Position numbers and translations under genes: made by a program. Under the pieces are notes generated by a model. It was not told where the DNA came from, did not search any database, and saw only the letters and a program-made list of their open reading frames with translations. A stretch of DNA of 64,000 nucleotides from Leptasterias polaris (Eukaryota > Echinodermata > Asteroidea > Forcipulatida > Asteriidae), in the NCBI GenBank assembly GCA_037783415.1, contig JAZGTN010000165.1, forward strand, positions 682,001 through 746,000, given 5' to 3'. Every line of letters starts with the position of its first letter. The stretch's first letter is position 1. Positions 31,900 to 43,982 of the stretch are shown here, piece after piece.

Positions 31900-34800
31900 G
31901 CCTTAATCAACATGACAGCTGAGTGACTCGTAAAATTACGGTGCTTGGCCTGCCCGGGTTTCTCAAACACACGTACGTCGCGCAAAATATCATCCATCCA
32001 AGGACAAAACCAGCAGATTCTTCTATTGCCTACATTAATAGTAACAGGTACGTGTTTTTATAATGTTGACATTATAGTAACAATTGTCTTGATTGACTTT
32101 GAAGTTTTGTTTTAGCTTGAATTGATCACTCCAAAATACATTTTCATTAGGCCTAGTCATGTATTAAAAGTATTGTATACAGATGTCGTTTACTTTTGTA
32201 TGAGCTCTATACTTCTCCTTTGTTAACCAAATGCTGTGTGATAATCCTCAAGTAAATGTTTCTCTATTTCATTAATGTTTCCCGTGTTACTATTTCAATA
32301 ATTGACTGTTTTGCTGCTGCATTACAAGGTGTTCTTGTCTCTCTTATTGCAGACACTATAAACACATAGTGTTGAGTGGTGGCGCTCTTTGTTTTAAGTA
32401 ACTTATGTGTGACCTTCTGACCTATTGACCTATCTTACCTTCGAAGGTCATCTCTCCTGCACAACCTTCAACAGGTAAGATTCACCAAAATTATAGTTGG
32501 ATTTTAATCCTTAAAAATGATATGTCATTTAGACTGATATGGGACCCATCCTTAAAATAATCTATTATTGAAAAGTTATAGATAACTGTGTGACATATGA
32601 TTTTTGTACTTGTTTCTCCCGTTTAATTTTAAAAAGCCTACCTCCTCCCCAAGTCATGGATACTTTTACTTCCCAAATTCCCTTTTTTTTTTTTTTTACT
32701 TTCTAGATAAGGTTTCCCACGAGGGGATGGCCTAAAATAAAGCCTTTATCAATATCAGTACTGCTGATTGCCATTTGCATGACCCCATTCCCTTTCTCCC
32801 TAGTGATGATATGTTTATTACTCCCGATTGTGAACAATTGTGACCCTGGCCTTTTCCCCCCAAGACCATGCCTTTTCCCGCTAAATTCAATTGCAGACTG
32901 GCAGTGGACTTGACCACATTATATTTTCTGGTTGCTCCATCGTTGACATTTTTCTGGTTTTGGTAAGTCGAAAATAACACTATATTTCTCATTTTTAATG
33001 CCTGCCTTTTACATGAAAATGGCTTTGTATTTTGACAAATATAATGTCAAAAGATTCTATAAAGCATTTTATATCCATTGAAAATGAGGTTATTATTTTG
33101 TTAAGTCTGCCTAGATTTAATTTATAAATGTGTTTTGACCAAGGGGCAGAAAGAGAGTACAACTTAGCTCCTAAGGGGTGCTTTAGTTTAAGGACAATCT
33201 CTGTTTTTTGTTTTCTTTTACAGTTGTTCTGTTGTCTTTTAAAACAATTATGAAAGTTTAAATATCAATATTGGCAGTTTTAGAATGCATGTCTTTGCCC
33301 ATCTAACTTGATTTATTTAGGTTTGAGTCCCTCATTAGTTTTCTATTTTGTGTTGAACAAGGAATTTCCATTCTATCATTTTAAATTGTTAAATCCCAAA
33401 ATAACTTATAGCGAAATTTAAGTGTATGGCCCTACGTGATTGACAGAGTAAATTCACTGTTCCACTCATGGAGGTGTGGTTTTCCCACAGTCTCATCAGA
33501 AATGCAGAATTTGTTGTTTGTTTTAAAGTTAATTTGCTGAGACAATCAGGTTTCAACTTGTCCAAGTCCCTTTACCATTAGTTATCCTCACTGTTTTGGC
33601 GTTATGTTAGATCCATTAATACTGTAGTGATCAACCTGTTGTTCATCATGTACTCAATAGACTTCGACTAGTCTAATTCCTACTGAATATTAAGTACATG
33701 TACCCCCTTAGGAGACTTGCCTACTGGAAACCACATGTGGTGCATAGTTTACCTCCCTAAGGATGTGACCCAGTAGTGGACTAAAACCCTAGATTTGTTG
33801 CACTAGTTCTTTGGTTTGTTAGATTGGTGTTGAGTTTACACTACTTTAAATTTACATGTACAAGCCCATTGTTAATAATCAGTAGGATATGAGTTGTTGG
33901 GTGACTTAGGTAACTCTAATGTTCTTGCTACTGGCTTTGGTTTGCTCAATATTAAGTATTCACAAGAGAGTGAGTGTAGTTTGTTCTGTTTTGTAATGCA
34001 TCCTAATGAAACTAGAATGTAGTCATGTGTGTCGTGGAAATGCTATGTATTTTGTCTACTCAGTCGTATTTTAAATTCTTGCAATCCTTTTATGTATCCT
34101 CATTTTGGTATTTTCTTTTATAGCTTTGTCTTATCACAGGTTTTCAAAGCTATTTGTGATTCAATTTGTAACTCGCTTTGATACTATACTGTGTGGGTTT
34201 TAAGTTTTATAATTAAAGGGTCACAAAACCACAAGAACGCCACACAAGCGGCTTGTCTTTTGAGTGAAGCAAGAAGAGTGTTACAAACTAAAACAAACTG
34301 CACAGGATTGTTGTCAATTGTTGTCATTACATTTTCTCCCAACTATTCATAAACTAGTATATTATAAGCCCCCTGTTGCTTTTAATATTTAAGTTGTAGG
34401 CCTACTGCACTTCTTTATACTCATTTGTACCAGAAGTTTATGACATTTCTTGTTATTTGTAGGTCTTGTCATATGGGCAGCATGTGGTGGGCACACGCTG
34501 TATAATGTCATCACCCGCCGATTCTCGAAAAAACAATGACGAATGGCCTTGCTCGCCAAGTCAACTGGACAGCAAGGGCAAAGTGGGAAAACCTCATTCA
34601 AGAAGCTGCACATGAGAGCTGTTTTAGAAAGTGAGTACTCTTAAAATACACATTAGAAATTGTGAGGTTGAAAGTGTCATACACTTGATCATACAAAAGC
34701 ATTTCAGATGGTTTTGCCAGCTTATTCCTATAGTTACTTCATGTTTGTAATACATGTGTCACCCTTTTAATTGACACAATTTTCTACTTGTGTCACAGTC

Positions 34801-35290
34801 TTGGGATGGATCCCTTTTAAGCATTGCTAATTTAATTGCAAATTATAATTTAAGTGTGATTTAGCAGAAAATAGCCTATCAGGTCAGTGAAATTTGTTTC
34901 ATGAAGCTATACCCCAGTTCACTGTTATCAGTTTCATTCTCAAGTGTACATTTTCCCCTCTCATTTATCACACAGAGGCCATCCGGAAGAACTTTCCAAC
35001 CTTGTCCTCGACAGGGAAACAAATCCAGCGTCAGGTAGCCCATTACCTTAAAGGCTCCGCAGACAGGGAAGGAGGGCGGAAGGCGAGGTGGGAGCGGGCT
35101 AATGGTGGTGACAATGCTGAGCCTGGCAATTAACATTAGGACACCAAGACCCCATTATAGTTGTCTCAAAAGATCAACCTGAACGAAATTAACGATTTTG
35201 TTATTTTGTTTTAGAAAGTTAAAAGAGAGTGAAATTATGAAACATGCCCTATAATCGAGTAAAAAATAAATACCCAGAGGCTTCAAAATG
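31900..35290 (+). CDS. Candidate small multi-exon gene, unidentified
   Basis: Exon-like blocks with good splice signals: one ending 32047 (AACAG then GTACGT), 32353-32474 (TATTGCAG, ACAG then GTAAGA), 34463-34630 (TTTGTAG, GAAA then GTGAGT) and 34976-35290 (CACACAG, AATAAA at 35265). The first two look non-coding. Joining ATG 34543 to the last exon gives 81 residues with KLHMRAVLEKAIRKNFPTL and GKQIQRQVAHYLKG, then TAA at 35131-35133. The basic helical segment suggests a nucleic-acid-binding role, but I do not recognise the family. A different frame of exon 3 (ATG 34505, MSSPADSRKNNDEWP) also looks coding and ends at 34615, hinting at a frameshift. Confidence 0.45.
34543..34630 (+). CDS. Candidate small gene, first coding exon
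   Basis: Starts MALLAKSTGQQGQSGKTSFK and ends in phase 1 at donor GTGAGT. An upstream in-frame TGA precedes the ATG. The competing frame starting at 34505 becomes continuous with this one if one base is missing in the GGGAAAACC stretch near 34590. Confidence 0.4.
34976..35133 (+). CDS. Candidate small gene, last coding exon
   Basis: Enters in phase 1 after CACACAG and encodes AIRKNFPTLSSTGKQIQRQV, then a basic, glycine-rich end and TAA. Higher GC than the flanks and a following AATAAA support a true terminal exon. Confidence 0.5.
35265..35270 (+). terminator. Polyadenylation signal of candidate small gene
   Basis: AATAAA lies 132 bp after the stop at 35133, a usual distance for a terminal exon. 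Confidence 0.5.
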
Positions 35291-35763
35291 TAAAAACATA
35301 TCATTTTGATCAGTGTCACGATGGGCAAAATTGCAGAGTTTCAGAAAAAGCCCTTAAGCGCATAAACATTTAAACAGCACGACTTTGACTTGCTGGGAAA
35401 ATGCAACGGCAAAAAACATTTCATTAATTGGGGTGAATGTCTGATTTAATTTCAACCAAATTACACGAAGGAAAAAATTACACTTATGACCAAGAAATAA
35501 CTAAACACAAACTAAACAACATAAAAAGTAAAAAAATGTTTGAGTGATTTCGTTCAAGTTGCTCTTTATAAATCTCGATCATTGAGCTATACTGACTTTA
35601 AAGGTATGGTCAGTATATGTTTTTTGTCAACAATGAGGATTATGGTAAAAATGACGAAAAACACATGTGAATTCAGTTGAATACAGTGTCTACTTTTTGA
35701 GAAAACAGAAAACAAAATATGTCACGTTTTCTAAGAAACTGTTCCTGTTGTACTTGCACAACT

Positions 35764-36681
35764 CGTCGTTATAAACTGTTGAAACTGTTTCTCTGTCTTT
35801 CCTGTTTCCGTTCTCTTCGCCACATCCATCATCGCCGTTATCGTCATCTCTGCTGTTGTCTTTGCTGCATCGGAGAGAGCTGATAAGTCATTTCGTATTG
35901 TTATTTTACATCTGTGCATTTTGCTTTAAGATGCTCGCTCAATGTCCCATTTATTGATTTTTTTGTCATTATCGTTGTTTTTTGGCAAGAAATTTGTATA
36001 ATCATTGTTTTATTATGATTATTGTTTGAATCACGTATACATTATTCTCATTTACTTGCCGTCGATTTTCTAAAAGTCATTTCTTTCAAGTGTTGTTAAT
36101 TCGTGCTCAGGCTTTATTTTTGTTTTAGCTTCCATAACCTAAATTTTACCACAGCATACAAAAGAAAGATCGCATTATCTTTTGGTCCGGTAAATCCTCG
36201 TATAGGCCTATCTCAAAGGAGATACCAAAACTGGTGGATGAATTGATTGATTGGATTGATTACCACTGTTTGTGAGGTGCAAACAAAGCTAAAATGGTAG
36301 AAAGTTGCCAAAGATTTACATGATGTTATTCAAGTTGAAAAAGTTAGTGAGTTGAAAGCCCAGGGTATAAAATAACACCACCCGATAGAAACCACTTTGG
36401 GAAATTCAAAAGCAATTAGTTGATTACTTTTTATGTTTTTAAGGCTGTCTTCCAATGGTGTGCTCCTACAATAAGTATTACCTAGAACATCTTTAAAAAT
36501 GATTAGTTAATTAATGGTTATGCACATTATGATACGAATTGACTTATTGGCTCTCGGCGTTGCAACAGAGACGACAGCAGAGATAACGATGACGATTACG
36601 GTGAGAATGGATGCGGCGATAAAAACGGAATCGAATCATAAAAGGCAGAGGAAACAGAGTGCCAACTGTTTATGACGATGA
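35764..36681. mobile_element. Foldback element with about 157-bp imperfect arms
   Basis: The left arm 35764-35920 and right arm 36521-36681 pair imperfectly (left CCGTTATCGTCATCTCTGCT against right AGCAGAGATAACGATGACG). The about 600-bp interior is A+T-rich and non-coding. Confidence 0.65.
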
Positions 36682-37829
36682 CTTGTGAAATAACCCTACC
36701 TCTATATTAAGGGAAACAACATACTGCAGAAGTCTTTGACAGACACCTGCAGCCTTTTGCGTGTACTCTAGCTCTTCATATTTTCCCTGAAAACCATTTT
36801 AGTTCTATTATGCTTGGTTTATTATTATTCAACTAAAAATGTATTCTTTTATAAAGTATTATTTGTCGGTGTTCCCCCATTTGAAAATAATACATGCTGT
36901 AGGCGTATTACTGTTAGATAAAACTATAAATATTTACATAGGGCCTATCAATTTTTTTTCTTATTCTGAATAAGAAAAAAGGAGAGGCTTGAAATATTTT
37001 CCAGTAGTGAGAGTCCTCATAATGAGTTGGGGAAAAGTCTCAATCATCAAGTTACAACTGTGTAAATTGTCATTGCATTCGAAACCATTCCAGTGAACAT
37101 TTTGTCAAAGTCCTGAAACATCATTACATCACTTTATGGGTGTGTACATATTTTGTTGGAAAATTGTTGGTTCATTCGTGACTTTTTTAGAACGAATTTT
37201 GAAAAATGTTCATTGGATATCAACAAAACGAGAAATTTGTCTTTAAATTCAAAGGAGTAATTTTCCTTCAGTCAAAATGCCCAATTTGAGGCATTTTTGA
37301 TTGAATATCATTCTAAGTCAAGAATGAACCAAAAATTCACCACACAGGCAAATCTCACGTTATGTATGAGCTTAAAGTTTAAATTTAACTACAATTAAAT
37401 CTGTAATCAATTATAAGAACAATAGTTTACACTAGTCAAAGAATATGAATACAAAAGTGTACAATGGTCAGTTCCCATGGCCATTACAGAATTAATCATC
37501 AGAGAAAAGAAAGAGAAAGCCAATACAAGTCTTAACTGATAATTAAAATGTTTTTAAATGCTGTGCTGATTCAAGCGTCATGATGTGGCGCTTATTTAGA
37601 GTCATGAGAGTTGTTAGTAAATTCATTGCGTTTTAAATTGTTGGTAAAAACGTTTGCTTTTAATGTCAGTATAATATTTTTGCCAGATTCAATAAATGTT
37701 GTCGACTGTCATTCACAAGTGAAACAAAACATTCGGTGTCTCCTCAGTTTTAAATTAATTGAACTTGTTTTTATACAATTATTTGATTTCATGCAACGTA
37801 GGTCAACCATCAGAAGAAAACTGCAGGTG
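36682..37829. other. No gene seen
   Basis: A+T-rich spacer between the foldback pair and the 106-bp array. No domain, splice-bounded exon or known repeat was found. Confidence 0.6.
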
Positions 37830-39180
37830 GACTGCCGGCACAAACAGCTGCCCGGCCGTTCGCTGGTGGTCCGCCGGTGGCAAACGACAGTGGGCAGACA
37901 GTAGGCTAACGGCGGACCACCAGATGGTGGCCACCGTCGGACCGCCGGCACAAACAGCTGCCCGGCCGTTCGCTGGTGGTCCGCCGGTGGCAAACGACAG
38001 TGGGCAGACAGTAGGCTAACGGCGGACCACCAGATGGTGGCCACCGTCGGACCGCCGGCACAAACGTCCGCCAGTTCGCTGGTGGTCCGCCGGTGGCAAA
38101 CGACAGTGGGCAGATAGTAGGCCAACGGCGGACCACCAGATGGTTGCCACCGTCGGACCGCCGGCACAAACGCCCGCCCGTTCGCTCGTGGTCCGCCGGT
38201 GGCAAACGACAGTGGGCCGATAGTAGGCCAACGGCGGACCACCAGATGGTTGCCACCGTCGGACCGCCGGCACAAACGTCCGCCCGTTCGCTGGTGGTCC
38301 GCCGGTGGCAAACGACAGTGGGCCGATAGTAGGCCAACGGCGGACCACCAGATGGTTGCCACCGTCGGACCGCCGGCACAAACGTCCGCCCGTTCGCTGG
38401 TGGTCCGCCGGTGGCAAACGACAGTGGGCCGATAGTAGGCCAACGGCGGACCACCAGATGGTTGCCACCGTCGGACCGCCGGCACAAACGTCCGCCCGTT
38501 CGCTGGTGGTCCGCCGGTGGCAAACGACAGTGGGCCGATAGTAGGCCAACGGCGGACCACCAGATGGTTGCCACCGTCGGACCGCCGGCACAAACGTCCG
38601 CCCGTTCGCTGGTGGTCCGCCGGTGGCAAACGACAGTGGGCCGATAGTAGGCCAACGGCGGACCACCAGATGGTTGCCACCGTCGGACCGCCGGCACAAA
38701 CGTCCGCCCGTTCGCTGGTGGTCCGCCGGTGGCAAACGACAGTGGGCCGATAGTATGCCAACGGCGGACCACCAGATGGTTGCCACCGTCGGACCGCCGG
38801 CACAAACGTCCGCCCGTTCGCTGGTGGTCCACCGGTGGCAAACGACAGTGGGCCGATAGTATGCCAACGGCGGACCACCAGATGGTTGCCACCGTCGGAC
38901 CGCCGGCACAAACGTCCGCCCGTTCGCTGGTGGTCCGCCGGTGGCAACCGACAGTGGGCCGACAGTAGGCCAACGGCGGACCATCAGATGGTTGCCACCG
39001 TCGGACCGCCAGCATGGTCCGCCGTCGGTCCATCATCGGTCCTCCGTCGGCTGCCGCTGGAGGACCGCTAGCGAGCGGGCGGACGTTTGTGGCCGAGGTC
39101 CGACGGTGGCAGCCACCGTCGGCCCGCTGGCGGTGCCGCTGGTGGACCGATGGCGGACCGATGGCGGCTTGCTGACTGGG
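37830..39180. repeat. 106-bp minisatellite
   Basis: Eleven anchors of GGCGGACCACCAGATGG at 37911, 38021, 38127 and then every 106 bp to 38975; the first spacing is 110. The unit includes CGACAGTGGGCCGATAGTAG and ACCGTCGGACCGCCGGCAC. The right edge (39010-39180) is degenerate. 106 is not a multiple of 3, yet all minus-strand frames stay open for 320-440 codons because the unit lacks stops in every frame; this argues against selection for coding. Confidence 0.95.
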
Positions 39181-39677
39181 GTACCTTCCGTACCTTGAAC
39201 TGATAATGGTTTTATGACCGAACAACTATACAGACATCATTATTTAAATTGAAAATAATTATTTTTTATAAATAACAATTGGTAAATAAGTTGTGATTAG
39301 TCTTTACAAAATCACTGTCGAAATGAACAATTGTAAAAAAATTACAAAACTTATCTAAAATATTAAAACGAATAAGAAGAAAATATTTTGGTTTTTCTTA
39401 TAACGTATTCAATAGCTATTGATAAATAAGTTGTAATTAGTTTTGTCGAAAGAACAATTAATAACAGTTAATTAGGATGACATTTTTACTGACAGTGGAC
39501 AGCTTGACAGCTTCTGCGAGAGTCTAGAGAGTAGAGGAACGGAGCTCTATAGTTAGTAGTGTTGAACGTACAAAATCGTTTTAAAGAATTGTTCACTTTT
39601 TGAGCGGCAGCCAAAAAGTATATGGAAGGGTTGACAGAGGGGGAGAAGAGGGTCGTCCGTTCACAATAAAAAAAACA
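39181..39677. other. No gene seen
   Basis: About 500 bp, A+T-rich, no recognisable feature. Confidence 0.6.
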
Positions 39678-41813
39678 TTGTCTGACAATAATTTAAGAGC
39701 ACGGGAAGGAGACCACGACTACTGAAATGACCCGGCTACGTCACCCACACGGCAGGAACGCACAGTACGGCCGCGCATGCGTACGTCACCTGGAACACTC
39801 ATTAGGTCTGTCTCATAAGTGAACGAACACAATATTTTGGTACGGTGCCTAATCATAAGTGAACGTAACTCGTAAGGGATGGACGTAAACGTATAATTAA
39901 CGTTCATGAGTGTGCAGTAGGCCAAATCTGACTGGCTTGTACATGTCACGTGGGTACCAATTATTCCATTATGCAAATGAAAAGTTCTGATCAGGAGGTC
40001 GGCCATACAACAATGAACTTAGCACTGGATACACATGTAATAGAATTAGCTTGCAGAACTATATGGGGGGTGGGGGGGCAATGTGGCTTTCTTTCTTAAT
40101 AATTGCCTAATGCCGGTGGTTGAAAAGGGTAAATTAGACGCGTTTTACAAATGGCCAATGAAGATAATTATTTTCTCCTGAAATGTAAAAATGAAAGATG
40201 TACATGTACATGTACATATTGAGAGCCGGCAAAAAGTGCTGCAACGGCGATATCATTCATGATATAAATGAATTAACTACTTCTACAAATATGGACAACT
40301 TTCCAGACAACTTGCCACCAACTTCTGATAAAATATTAACACCATCTCGATTCTCGAGCCAGGTATCTCCGTCTCGAGCATACATCTTAGGACGTGACAA
40401 CGGTTCTTCTTGGAACCAGCACTGCTCTAAAATAATATACGTATGTAAGTTTATCCCAAACAAATGGCTGTGTATGAATTTAACCATATGTGTTTGTTTA
40501 CTGGAAATGTTAACATTTCTCCATAAAGTACTTTTACATAATCATGTATTAAACTTCAAAAGATAGTTTGTGTGATAATGTTATTATTCGATAATCTTTG
40601 TTCCTATGCAACAGATGATGAAGTGGAGAGCGAAATGAAATATGGAATTTCAGTATTGGATTTTTAAACTTGTTCAATTCAAAATAAAGTACTTTAATTC
40701 GGGACAAATACAAATATTGTCCTACGTGTAGTTTTCGAGTTTTCTGGCATTTTTTTCTCAGGTATGTTTTGGGGTGTTTTTTCCAGATATGTTTTTGCAG
40801 ACATCTTCAGTAAGTTGCAACTGTCGTTTACAAAAATAGTTGTACATCCACTGAAATTGTTTTCGCCTGTGGGTAAATTTAATTATTGATTTGAGTGAAT
40901 CATGCACTGCGAGTAATTTTACCAGAGACCTCAAACAGCAAGATACCAAGGCACGGGTTTTGCCTATTGTTTGAATTTTTTTATTTTATATAGAGCGCCC
41001 TCTTTTGCGTCAGTGTAGCCCAATTTTCCACGTGGCCTTCTCAGTTTGGCACAAGTCCGGTCCGTGGCTAGTTGTAAGAAGACAAATAAACAAATTGACC
41101 AACTATTTACAAGAAAAGGTTGAAGTCGAAGCAAACAAGCCCCCAAAAGGAGTTGGTGTTCGTCCAATCTACGAAAAAGTCAACTTCTTTTTAAATTTAA
41201 CTCTAGTCAAACTTCATCTGACATTGACATTGCGACATCTGCGATTACATAGCGCTTACAGCAAAAGCAAATGAAAAACAACGATTAAACAAATTAAAAC
41301 AAATAAGTGATGTTTAAGATGCTTCTTGAATTGCGAAGTGGAAGTCACACTTTGAGGAGGGATTCTGAGATAGTGTAAGGGGAGAAGTTGGTGTGTGGTT
41401 GGTTATACGGGAATCAGTCTTGTACTTCGTAGGCCCTATGATACCCGGTTGTACCGTCGTATCGTCCGTCTACTGCATGATGTAGCCCTCTGTCAGACTC
41501 TTCCACTGTTATTTCATTATAGCTGCTCTGGTCCAGCAGGTCTTCCCTGCGTTCTTAACTTTCTTATCCCTTCATCTTAACTTCAGTCTTGCAGGCTTAT
41601 TTTGAAAAATTGAAAGCAATTCTGGTTCTGATGACATTGAGCATATAGAGCAATTAGGAACATTGAGCATGAGGTCGCAATCCGGTGTCACGTCATCGAC
41701 GTTCCGGCCTACTGAGCGTTCCAGGTGACGTACGCATGCGCGGCCGTATACTGTTCGTTCCAGCCGTGTTGGTGACGTGGTCTCCTTCTCGTGCTCTTAA
41801 ATTGTCAGACAAT
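39678..41813. mobile_element. 2.1-kb element with inverted ends of 105-130 bp
   Basis: The left end 39678-39806 starts ATTGTCTGACAAT and contains GGCCGCGCATGCGTACGTCA. The right end 41707-41813 is its reverse complement with indels. The interior holds short frames (for example from 40291: MDNFPDNLPPTSDKILTPSR) that match no family I know. No clear target duplication. Probably a non-autonomous DNA transposon. Confidence 0.65.
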
Positions 41814-41995
41814 ACCGCGCCGTAAGAATATTACTTAGATTGGGCACGTACAGCCCCCCTTTCCCCCTCTGTTGGCCTTCCACATACATCCCGCTGGTAA
41901 GGTAATGAATTATTATTGATGTCTTCACACCTAGAGTTACGAAACGACTTGACATGCTTGTGCGTTCATCACACGCCATGACAGCTAGAGACTAT

Positions 41996-42124
41996 GAGGA
42001 ACACTCAGTGCGACACAAAATTGACTACTTTCACTTGCTGCGCGCAGGCATGACATGACGTAATGTATTATATTTAGTCATTTGGAACGTTTAGTACGCC
42101 GGAATGCTCAGTGCGCGACACCGG
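41996..42124. repeat. Dispersed repeat, copy B
   Basis: Reverse complement of 24628-24751, starting GAGGAACACTCAGTGCGACA. It lies 180 bp behind the 2.1-kb element. Confidence 0.8.
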
Positions 42125-42180
42125 GCGAGACGTTATCCAAAAGTCCTTTAACTGCTCCATGACACGTGTCTTAACAAAGT

Positions 42181-42790
42181 ATGCACAATCAATATTTTGT
42201 ACCACCAAATTATGTAATCTTGCCAAATAACCCTCTGCTAAAAGAACAACTCTTCGTAGAGCGGCATCCCCGATCCACCCATGCCTTTAAAAAGGGAGAT
42301 ATTCAAATAGACCATGCGTCACCAAAGATGAATGATCTCATCCTTTCCATGGATTTTCCTGGCAGGCAAGATATAAGTGATTACACACACTGGCCATGTG
42401 ATACATTACTTTTTGTATCGTAACTAAAAACACATACAAGTCAATAATTTGAGATGTGCCGCCTTTCTTCTGTAAAAGTTTTATAAAAAATCTAGACTTC
42501 ATCAGACATGATATCTGACCCTGAGAAAGTAGGAAATACGGTTTTACTGGGACATAGGCTGACCTACATGTGCATAATGATATAGCTTTTGTAGACTTTT
42601 GAGGCTATTTAAAAACAATAATTTTGCTGTTTTTCTGAAGGAAAAATAAAATTGGAAATCAGGTTAAATTATACTAGGAAGAGGCCTGCTTCATAAAATG
42701 AAATATTTTGTTTTCTTCCATTTAGCTGCCGTACAAATCGTACAGGCATGAAGTCCAGGCTCTGCTTTCCTATTGAAACATGTCGCAGGT
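42181..42790 (+). pseudogene. Decayed coding-like repeat, copy 1
   Basis: The frame 42181-42423 contains NDLILSMDFPGRQDISDYTHW. It resembles the frame ending near 54686 (GDLVHSMTFSGRQDTTVVIW), and the downstream parts also match (TTTTCTTCCATTTAGCTG, AGTCCAGGCTCTG). A dispersed family with a lost protein; identity unknown. Confidence 0.4.
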
Positions 42791-43624
42791 AACATGATCT
42801 GATAGATTTACTTCATATAATTATACTTCTTTGTCGAGTGGCCGAAATCTGACAAATCTGACACACAAAATATTGTCCATACGCTAAACTTGTCTACCGA
42901 CTTAGGTTCATGACCGCTATAATATGATAATCCCCGTTTCATTCGCGCTATATGACTTGTTTATACTTCACATCTGGCCAATATTTCATTTTTCTTGATG
43001 TCATAATGCTAACAGGGGCTAAAATTGTTTTACGAGACCGACTCAAATGCTGGGAGTCATTGATGGGGTGTCGAGTGGCGGCACAGCGGTCCGGGATCAA
43101 AGAGTGATCAACGCGCGGTCTGGAATTTAAGGCGTTAAGGGTCTGGGTCCCGTCCAGTCTCGCCACATGTTTTGCGCGGGAAAGAATAAAAACTAAAGGT
43201 AGATGTTTTTTTCCCCCAAACGGATTTGTTTCTCTTTGGATTGCAGAAGTTTGTGAACAGATGCCATGTGGGAATGGACGGATCCAAATTGATTTAGAAT
43301 CCCCGGCTTGGGTGGATAATATCTCTGGAGGATCGCAATTAGCGTTACGGATAGGAGGAAGTCCTGTATGTCATTAGCACACTGCTCAAGAAACATGCAC
43401 AGTGATGATCAGAGCATCTGCTGCAAAAAGCACAGACCCCAAAGACCACTAAATCCCATACTACTACAGTGTATTGGTTTTTTCCCCCTATTGTCTTATT
43501 TTCGACTTGTTGCCTTTTTAGTTTCAATTTGTTGCCCCCACACCTCCCCCTTTTGTGGAGTCATGGTTGCTTCCGAACCCCTCCTCTCGTCAACCCTTCT
43601 CATGCCGAGCACAAGAAAATCAAA
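42791..43624. other. No gene seen
   Basis: Mixed-composition spacer. Several short frames without domains or splice support. Confidence 0.5.
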
Positions 43625-43982
43625 AGGCAGGGTACACTCTTTTGGTAATTGTCGAAGACCAGTATCCTCACTGGTGTAGTACCCCGACATAATAATGCAT
43701 AAAATAACAAAACTGTCATCGAAGTTGCGAGAAAATAATGATAGAAAAACCCACCCTTGTTGAATAGAATAATGTGTGCTTTCAGATGACTGAGAAATGT
43801 TTCATACCTGAAGCCTTTCTCAGATTCAAATTTTGGAATGAAAATGACTTCTTTCTCTAAAACTTTAGGCAGTCGTTTCAAACAATGGTTTAAAACATCA
43901 ACAGCTCTCCGGTGCTCTTTACCAAATAATATTTTATGGTCATTAACTTGTGGAATAATTACCAAACGTATACACACTGCCT
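43625..43982. mobile_element. Diverged TTAA MITE related to family 1
   Basis: Ends AGGCAGGGTACACTC and ACGTATACACACTGCCT, with decayed flanks (TCAA, AAAC). The internal hairpin is around GAAGCCTTTCTCAGATTC. Closest to the copy at 50190. Confidence 0.65.

Noticed and set aside
37709..39225. Minus-strand frames of 322-439 codons and a ladder of 78-codon plus frames
   Set aside because: The unit is 106 bp, so a frame shifts at every copy; openness in all frames reflects composition, not coding.
24628..42124. A single 17-kb transposon bounded by inverted repeats
   Set aside because: The contents are independent arrays and elements, and no target duplication was found; kept only as a question.
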